64,000 bases of DNA. Source: Bretschneidera sinensis (lineage: Eukaryota > Streptophyta > Magnoliopsida > Brassicales > Akaniaceae). Both the position numbers and the translations under genes were made by a program. The stretch covers positions 146,933,625 through 146,997,624 of the forward strand of contig CM043698.1 in NCBI GenBank assembly GCA_023935145.1. The letters run 5' to 3'. Within the stretch, counting starts at the first letter, position 1, and the number at the start of each line of letters is the position of its first letter. Positions 57,504-64,000 of the stretch are shown one piece after another. The notes beneath the pieces are model-generated. The model was not told the origin of the DNA. It worked only from the letters and a program-made list of their open reading frames with translations, and ran no database searches.

Positions 57504-58616
57504 CTACCCCAATGAGATCAAGTTCCTCTTCAAATCTGGAAGATATCTTACATTTCGCAGCAGCCTTGTGACTCCATCAAACATCCTCAATTGGATGTCT
57601 CCAATCCCTCTTACTTGGCAAGAATTGTCATTCCCCAAGCAGACCCTTCCTTCATTGATCTCCTTGAAATTCTTGAACCATTCTTTGTGAGGGCACATAT
57701 GGTAGGTGCACCCGAAATCAAGAATCCATTTTCCACTACCTTGCCTCCTGCTCACGTTTGAGCACACAACAAGAACCTCATCTTGCTGTTCTCCCTTGGC
57801 AACCGAAGCCTCTCCATTGTTGGTATGGCTTCTCCTCTCATCCCATAACCTCTTCTTGAAGTCTTTCTTGAAATGGCCCTCCTTGTTGCAGTAGAAGCAT
57901 CTCTTTCCTCCTTTATATCTTGTCTTGGAGTGGGATCTCCCATGGCTTTGCCCTCTACCTCTTGATTTCTCCCGATAGCTGCCATGGTTGCTGCTGCCAT
58001 TCCGAGCTGCTGGCCTTCCTCTTACGAACAGCCCTTCACCACTTGATGTCTCCTTCATCTTGGTTTTGAAATCATGTGCCCTTATGGCATTGATCACAAT
58101 CTCCTTTGTCAAAGAATCCCTTCCATACTCAATTGCATTAATCAAATTATCAAAGCAATCTGGAAGTGAATTTAATAAAATGATAGCCAATTGTTCATCC
58201 GGAAAAGTAATGCTACAGCTATTCAAATCTTGAACTAGCTTGTTAAAGACATCAAGATTAGCTTGCAACTCCTTACTAGGGTCCATTTTAAAAGCAAAGA
58301 TTCTTTTAAGAAGATAAATTTTGTTAGGGAGAGTTTTGGTAAGAAACAACTCATTTAGTTTCTTCTATATGACAGCCGGATCCTCCGATTCTCCGCACTC
58401 CCTTGTGACACTATCCGATATGTGCAAGAAAATGGTGTTGTAAGCCATCTTCTTCATCTCGGTTCGCTGGTCCTCCGTGACACTTGCTGGAAAAGCATCA
58501 TCTTCTCCAATAGCCAAGTCCACTTTCTGTTGCATTAGAACCACCTTGATCTTCCGCTTCCATAGGGCAAAGTCCCCCTTTCCATCAAACTTCTCCACAC
58601 AGAAATTTGAAGCCAT
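57504..58616 (-). pseudogene. copia-2 gag and protease
   Basis: Start MASNFCVEKFDGKGDFALWK at 58616. A TAG (58365-58367, from TGG) splits gag. Zinc knuckle CFYCNKEGHFKKDF at about 57880-57920 has lost its last Cys to Phe. The protease motif reads WILDFGCTYHMCP, with the active-site DSG changed to DFG. Ends at TAG 57504-57506, from CAG. Confidence 0.9.
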
Positions 58617-58845
58617 CTTTTGCGGACAAGATCCTAGATTTGTGCACTAACCATAACTGCTTTCTTCAACTTCAAGAACACAGATAGAAGATGGATCTTT
58701 AACACCGTTCTTGAATCAACCTTCAAGAACACGACCGGATCTTGATCTTTACACCGTTCTTGAATCACCCAAGAAGTTTGATCTTTGATTCTTGGAGTCT
58801 TGGCATCTGTATCTTCTACTTCTTGCTCTAATAACCAGCTGCTTA

Positions 58846-58857
58846 GCTCTGATACCA
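58846..58857 (-). other. copia-2 primer-binding site
   Basis: TGGTATCAGAGC on the minus strand, one base inside the 5' LTR end. Confidence 0.9.
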
Positions 58858-58858
58858 C

Positions 58859-59862
58859 TGTTGGAAATCACCTTGACAAGATGCCCAGGTGGTGATCTTC
58901 CAAACACCCAAGTCTTGAATGACTTGTAGAAAGAAAAACAACAATCGAACACAAGAACAGAAAATCAAAGAAAGAAAAGAAGACAAGCAATTGTTATCGA
59001 GGTTCGGCAATGTGCCTACGTCCCCGTGAGTTCCTCCGATCTCTATGCACTATCTCAATGGTTCTTACAAAAAGTTACAGCAATCCTCTTCAAGAATCCA
59101 AGTTCTTGAAGAAACAAGAAGAGAACTAGAAAGTGATAGTCCTATTACAAAGTTTTCTATCAATTCTATACTATCCTCTCTTCTTTACAACCAGCCTAAC
59201 AAAGAGTCCCTCTTGTGTTTGTCACTCTACACAATTCTCTCTGAGTGTTTACAATGATCTCACAATGTCACAAATCTCTCTTGTATGTGTGTTGTATATA
59301 TTGTGAAATGAGGCCTTGAGAACCCCTTTTATAGCCTCTCAATTCTTGGACATTCTTGAGATTCATTCTCCTCCCTTTGATCATGTTCTTCCTTGAATCT
59401 TAGCCCTTCATCACTCTCCAAGTGATGCTGTGCATTTTGGTGTGGTGCACACATCATTGGAGAGGTCTTTGTACGAGCTGCCTATGTGTGCAGCAACTTG
59501 CCTGGGCGGTGCGGCGCTCAGCAGGGCGTGGTGCGGCTCTGAGGTAGGGCGTGAAGGATGACACTCTGGAGGGCGCGGTGCTGGGGCTGTCCCTGATGGC
59601 GTGCATGCTATGTGGCGCGGCGCTGGGGGTGTGCGCTGCGCCCTGACCTGATGCTGCTGCCTTCTGCTGCAGTGCGCACACTTCCTGCCTGTGTGCAGAA
59701 GTTTGCATAGCAGTGTGCATTACCTTCCCATGCTCAAACCTTAAGCACACACATGTGTGCAGCCATTAGACTTGCTGAAATTTGATACTTCACATTTAGT
59801 TGGGAGTTTAACCAAACTTAGGCCATGTTTGGACATGTTTGAAACTTAGACAAATAACAACA
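58859..59862 (-). repeat. 5' LTR of copia-2
   Basis: 1004 bp, aligned along its length with 53491-54513 apart from small indels in the GC-rich block. Confidence 0.92.
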
Positions 59863-60713
59863 CTCGAATAATATCAATTTCATAGAAAAAGATATTGTAA
59901 ATTAAATTAAAGAATCAGATGGTATCAATAAAATATATCAAATAAATTATTATAAGAATGCCCCATTACCAAAAACTAGGAATTACTACCCTAGGCCAAC
60001 TCCTCCTGATTTACAATTCGAAGAAAGATCCTCTGCTACCCAAGCAAGATATGATTATAGCACAATATATGAATGGAATATTGATGGAGCTAGTGAGCAT
60101 ATGATCATCAATACCCTTCAAGAAATGACTATGGCAGCCACTGCCTATAGAACACGTAGTAATAACACAGATAAAAAGATAACTCTTGCCATAATTGCTG
60201 GGCTTACTGGAACCCTCAAAGGATGGTGGGATAATTACCTTACTGAACAAAACCGAAATGAAATTACTGAAGCAACAATACAAGTAAATACCATCCAAAC
60301 AGTCCAAAACCCACAAACCAGAGAAACAATATCTATAATAGTACCTGTAAACCAAGAAAACGCATTTGAAACTCTGATATATGCTATCACCAAACACTTC
60401 ATTAGAGACCCTGATAAGTTTGCTGCAAAATCCTCTGAAATACTTATAAATCTAACCTGCCCTACTTTGCAAGACTTTAGATGGTATAAAGATGTCTTTC
60501 TTGCTAAGGTATTTACAAGACAAGATAGTAATAACGCTTATTGGAAAGAAAAGTTCATATTTGGACTTCCAAAATTATTTGTTGAAAATGTCAGACAAAG
60601 GATCAGAGATCTAAATGGTGGATCTGTTCCTTAAGACCATCTCTCTTATGGAGAGATCATCAACTACCTAAACTATGAAGGTCTATCAATATGTAATGAC
60701 CTTAAGCTTAAAT
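59863..60713 (+). pseudogene. EPRV-d coat protein
   Basis: Resumes after the CTCGA duplication. The open piece 60101-60634 contains TGTLKGWWDNYLTEQNRNE and QDFRWYKDVFLAKVF; earlier a TAA (near 59899) and later a TAA (60632-60634, CTTAAGACC) break it. The C-terminal LKLK-TAA (stop at about 60712) matches EPRV-a and -c. Confidence 0.78.
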
Positions 60714-61397
60714 AAAAAATGAAGTCAGAGCTAAAACAAAGCAGAAAAGAATTATGATCATTTTGTAGTCAATATGACTATGAAACCCTAAGAGCTCCAT
60801 CAGCCGAAAATAAAAGAAAACAAAAGATTTTCAAAAAACAAAAATATAAAAAACATACAGGATCTCCCCCTCCTCATAAAACCCAAAAACCTAATTTTAG
60901 AAAAACTAGAAAATCCCAAGCTCCTTCAAAAGCCTGTTTCAAGTGTGAAAGACTTGGACATTGGGCAAAGAATTGTAAAGTCAAACAAAAAATTAATGAA
61001 TTAGATGTTGAAGAATCTCTGAAGCAACAGTTAACTAAAGTAATGATTAATGACTCTCAAACAGAAGAAGAATATTCTTCCTCTGATAATGAAGAGCTCA
61101 TTCACACAATACAAGAAAGTACTGATTCAGAAGAATCCATTGATTCACAATGTGATTGTGAAGATGAACTTTGCTTTTGTAAATCTATCAATATGATCAC
61201 CTCTAAAAAAGAATTTCTTTTAGATATAATAGATAAAATTGTGATCCTATGATTAAAAAAGGATTACTTAATGAAACTAAGAGATATTATTCAAGAAGAA
61301 AAATAAGATTTTAACTCCACCTGAGCCTTATAATCTTTCAAAAAATTTTGAAATCCGTTTTCAAAAACCCAAAATAGCTACCACACAAGATTTATAA
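60714..61397 (+). pseudogene. EPRV-d zinc knuckle and linker
   Basis: Zinc knuckle CFKCERLGHWAKNC at 60935-60976 keeps all four ligands. The acidic segment 61043-61252 then runs into the same 1-nt deletion as EPRV-a (61237-61250), followed by a +1 in the homopolymer near 61300 and the TAA at 61395-61397. Confidence 0.72.
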
Positions 61398-62001
61398 ATG
61401 GAAATTAATATTATGAAAGATCAAATAAAAGAAATTCAAAAAGATACAGTTGATATAAAAGAAAAAAATGATTAATTTAGAAATTAATAATCTTAAAGAA
61501 TCAATCTCTTCACAAATCAACAAAGAAGTCCCAAAAGAAGCCCTTGAGACTTCTAATCATTCTAATTTAGTAAGTATAAATGATGGATCAAAAGACAGTT
61601 TTGTTAATCTAATAGAAAAAATGAATTATAAAAAATGGTATATTAAAATTTCTATTGTTATTAACAAAGAATATCATATTAATACTACCACCTTAGTAGA
61701 TTCTGGTGCAGACCAGAATTGTATTAAAGAAGGCCTTATTCCTACAAAGTATTATGAAAAAACTACAGAAAGACTAAATACAGCTAGTGGTTCAAAACTA
61801 AATATAGAACACAAAATTACAAATTCCCATGTATGTAATGATGGATACTGTTTAAAAACTCATTTTATTCTTGTAAAAAATGTACATCAAAATATCATTT
61901 TAGGAACGCCTTTCCTAACCCAAATTTATCTCTTCAAGGTTAGTCATTTACGAATAGAAACCAACATCTTAGGGCAAACTTTATTTTTCCCCTTCCTATA
62001 A
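61398..62001 (+). pseudogene. EPRV-d aspartic protease
   Basis: Open from 61468; active-site motif TLVDSGADQNCIK, then VKNVHQNIILGTPFLTQIY. An extra A at about 61463 (GAAAAAAATG) separates it from the ATG at 61398. Ends at a TAA (61999-62001) that replaces the CAA of EPRV-a. Confidence 0.8.
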
Positions 62002-62637
62002 CCTGTAGATATAAGAGAATTAAATTTATTACAAATCAATAGTTTATGCAGGCAAATAAATTTAATACAAAATAAACAAGCTCATATAAACTTTCTCAAA
62101 GAAGAAATAAATTATCAAAAAATAGAACAACAACTTAAACAACCTTAAATTCAATCTCAGAAAACAGAATTGGAAGAATTATTCAAAAAAAAAAAATATG
62201 TGCTGACCTCCCTAATGCTTTTTGGGAATAAAGAAATCACATAGTCTCTTTACCATATGAGCCAGATTTTGATGAGAAAAATATTTCATCCAAATCTCGA
62301 CCTATACAGATGAATCAAGAATTATTGAATTATTGCCAAGAAGAAATAAAAGTTTTATTAAATAAAAAATTAATTAGACCAGGCAAGTCTCCTTGGAGCT
62401 GTTCTGCATTTTATGTTCAAAAACAAGCTGAGTTAGAAAGAGGAGCTCCCAGACTAGTCATTAATTATAAACTTTTAAACAAAGTTTTGCAATGGATTAG
62501 ATATCCCATACCTAATAAAAAATATCTTCTCAATGGATTACATGACTCTACTATTTTCTCAAAATTTGATTTAAAATCAGGATTTTGGCAAATTCAGATA
62601 AATGAAGCAGATAAATATAAGACTGCTTTTAATGTCC
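62002..62637 (+). pseudogene. EPRV-d reverse transcriptase, N-terminal part
   Basis: Stops and an expanded A-run (about 62186-62197) precede the open piece 62310-62637 with SPWSCSAFYVQKQAELERGA and FDLKSGFWQIQIN. The catalytic YIDD is beyond the insertion at 62638, outside the window if it survives. Confidence 0.8.
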
Positions 62638-64000
62638 TGATTACGCCCAAAGAGTAACGCAGTAGTTGTAGCATAGCTTTGGGGTGTCGATTCCACAGGG
62701 AAACAAATTAACTACAAAAGAAGGTGTGAACCTTAACATAAACGATAAAAGATTAAATGAAAGAATATGAGTTTTTGATAGTGAAAGAGTTGTGTAAATA
62801 TTTGAATAATATAATGGAGAAATATAAAAAGGTTTCAGGAATCCTCCCTGGGTTTGTTGCCTTATTCCAATCTTGATTCAACTGTTTTTATCTCAATTGC
62901 AAGTTTCACATCCCAAACAGTCAATCAGCAAATATTCAATTAAGCACAAGTAAACCCTAATGTAATTATTATGAAATACTCTTCACTTTCAAGCACACAT
63001 GACCTAACTTATAGATTATTAAGAAACGACAATATATCATAATGACAATACTGCAGTAATGGACAAATCTATAAGAGAAATCTACCAGACTCAATCACAC
63101 CTCAACAACATCACATAAGAAGAGCATGACTAGACTTATATGGGGGAGGAAGATGCAATCACCGGACTAAGGGAAAATCTTCTAATTAGATTAAATAATA
63201 AATCATAACAATGTTTAATGATAATAATTCAAACCTACAACTGAATCAATAAAGCAAAATAAGAATATAATAAATTGTGTGACATCAATCACAAAAACAA
63301 GTTCCATAGGCTCACTTTTTAAATTACTCTCCACTATTATAGAAAAATCACACTACATTAGATCAATAGGTCTTTAATAAGCTTGTAATGTTAGGCTAAG
63401 GTAAAGATTAAGAAAGAACGGGGAGGATTCACAAGTAAAAGAACTCAATCTCTTAGCCTTAAATACATCCACTTGAAGCATTTGATAACCTTTACTTCAA
63501 CTCATAACTCTTTCAACCATTTTTTATAAGAGCATATTTCTCAATAAATCACCACTTTTCTTTTCTTTTCTTCTTTCTTTGCCATAATTCACTTCTTTTT
63601 TTTTTCTTTTCTTTTGTATTTTGGCATAAGACCATTCACCACCCTTTTCATTTTTTTTCTTTTCTTTTCTTTTCCACGACCCCAACTTATCTCCTTTAAT
63701 GTACTTGGGTTGTGGTAGTGATATTTTTTCATATTTCAATCCTTTCTACTTTTAAGTGCTTCTCAACAAATGTGTATAACTAAATTTTTTTTTAAAAGAA
63801 AGGTAAGGATAAAATATTTTTAGGCTCATAAGGGTAAGTAAATGGGTTTCTGAAAGAATTAAGGCTCAATTTCTTTTTCAAGAAAAATGCTCAAACAGGT
63901 GACTAGTCATAAATATAGCAAGGATAAGTTTGAAAGGCTCAAATGGTCCAAAAATGGCCTATATCATATCCTAAGTAATGTGCATTCTAGGAATTCGCCT
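62638..64000. mobile_element. Unclassified repeat (probably LTR element) interrupting EPRV-d, truncated by window end
   Basis: EPRV-d sequence stops at AATGTCC and TGATTACGCCCAAAGAG begins, followed by a GGGTGTCGATTCCACAGGGA stretch that I associate with plant LTR retrotransposons. It starts with TG, and TGTCC (62633-62637) would be the expected target duplication. The rest (AT-rich, CT-rich tract at 63540-63670) has no coding region; the minus frame at 63524-63739 is low-complexity. The right end is not in the window. Confidence 0.45.

Larger units (their letters stand above)
53491..59862 (-). mobile_element. Full-length Ty1-copia retrotransposon, copia-2
   Basis: LTRs 53491-54513 and 58859-59862, target duplication CTCGA (53486-53490, 59863-59867). 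On the minus strand the primer-binding site TGGTATCAGAGC is at 58846-58857 and a polypurine tract (AAAGGTAGAGAT) lies at 54514-54526. One gag-pol frame of about 1340 codons without a frameshift, interrupted by six stop codons. It sits in the viral movement/coat ORF of EPRV-d. Confidence 0.95.
51313..62637 (+). mobile_element. Endogenous pararetrovirus copy EPRV-d, split by copia-2
   Basis: Two parts, 51313-53490 and 59863-62637, are contiguous virus sequence separated by copia-2 with target duplication CTCGA. Order: primer-binding site, leader, movement protein, coat protein, zinc knuckle, protease, reverse transcriptase to the YKTAFNV stretch, where another repeat interrupts at 62638. It shares specific lesions with EPRV-a. 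Confidence 0.88.

Noticed and set aside
60011..60397. 128-codon minus frame (also 19124-19477 and 47697-48086 on plus)
   Set aside because: Antisense shadow of the viral coat protein, recurring wherever that gene does.
63524..63739. 71-codon Lys/Glu-rich minus frame
   Set aside because: Low-complexity translation of a CT-rich tract with no family resemblance.

Overview
The window looks like a repeat-rich intergenic stretch of a eudicot plant nuclear genome. It is AT-rich, has short exons with GT/AG introns, and is packed with nested LTR retrotransposons and endogenous plant pararetrovirus (Caulimoviridae) sequence. No species can be named from the sequence. Only one host gene appears complete: a pollen Ole e 1/LAT52-type secreted protein at 13047-13803 (minus). 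It belongs to a broken local tandem family with a near-identical copy damaged at the splice acceptor (42358-43105), an exon-1 fragment (26421-26575), and a promoter plus first codons only (21149-21445). A 5' fragment of a UBC13/UBC35-36-type ubiquitin-conjugating enzyme gene lies at 31225-31934 (minus).

Layout. 1-9554: endogenous pararetrovirus copy EPRV-a (+), interrupted by a 2.5 kb solo LTR (3143-5687) and a small solo LTR (7379-7840). 9555-11137: part of a small non-autonomous LTR element (RLX-A), itself hit by a solo LTR (9630-10092). 11138-14090: host flank and Ole e 1 gene A. 14091-21148: EPRV-b (-), lying 287 bp upstream of the gene A start codon and bracketed by 297-bp direct repeats. 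21149-28250: host paralogous block with fragments B and C, a MITE, Helitron-like pieces, poly-G tracts and a 651-bp solo LTR. 28319-29750: Ty1-copia fragment. 31225-31934: UBC13-like fragment. 32200-43395: second large copy of the host block, carrying complete RLX-D (33580-35478), a full-length Ty1-copia element (copia-1, 37009-41972) and Ole e 1 gene D. 43396-51313: EPRV-c (-). 51313-62637: EPRV-d (+), joined head to head with EPRV-c and split by a second full-length Ty1-copia element (copia-2, 53491-59862, minus). 62638-64000: start of another repeat that interrupts EPRV-d reverse transcriptase and runs off the window.

The pararetrovirus copies agree on one genome plan: tRNA-Met primer-binding site, leader, movement protein, coat protein, CCHC zinc knuckle, aspartic protease, reverse transcriptase, RNase H, then a second ORF that starts in an ATGA overlap and ends in a lysine-rich repeat, then an intergenic promoter leading back to the primer-binding site. 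The plan is closest to what I know of florendovirus/petuvirus-like caulimovirids; the assignment is an inference. Every copy is broken by stops, frameshifts and deletions, so these are fossils.

The duplicated host blocks act as internal controls. One paralog preserves the empty site for insertions seen in the other, so the order of events can be read directly: pararetrovirus insertion at the Ole e 1 promoter came before the A/D block duplication, while copia-1, the 463-bp solo LTR and the MITE came after the blocks separated.
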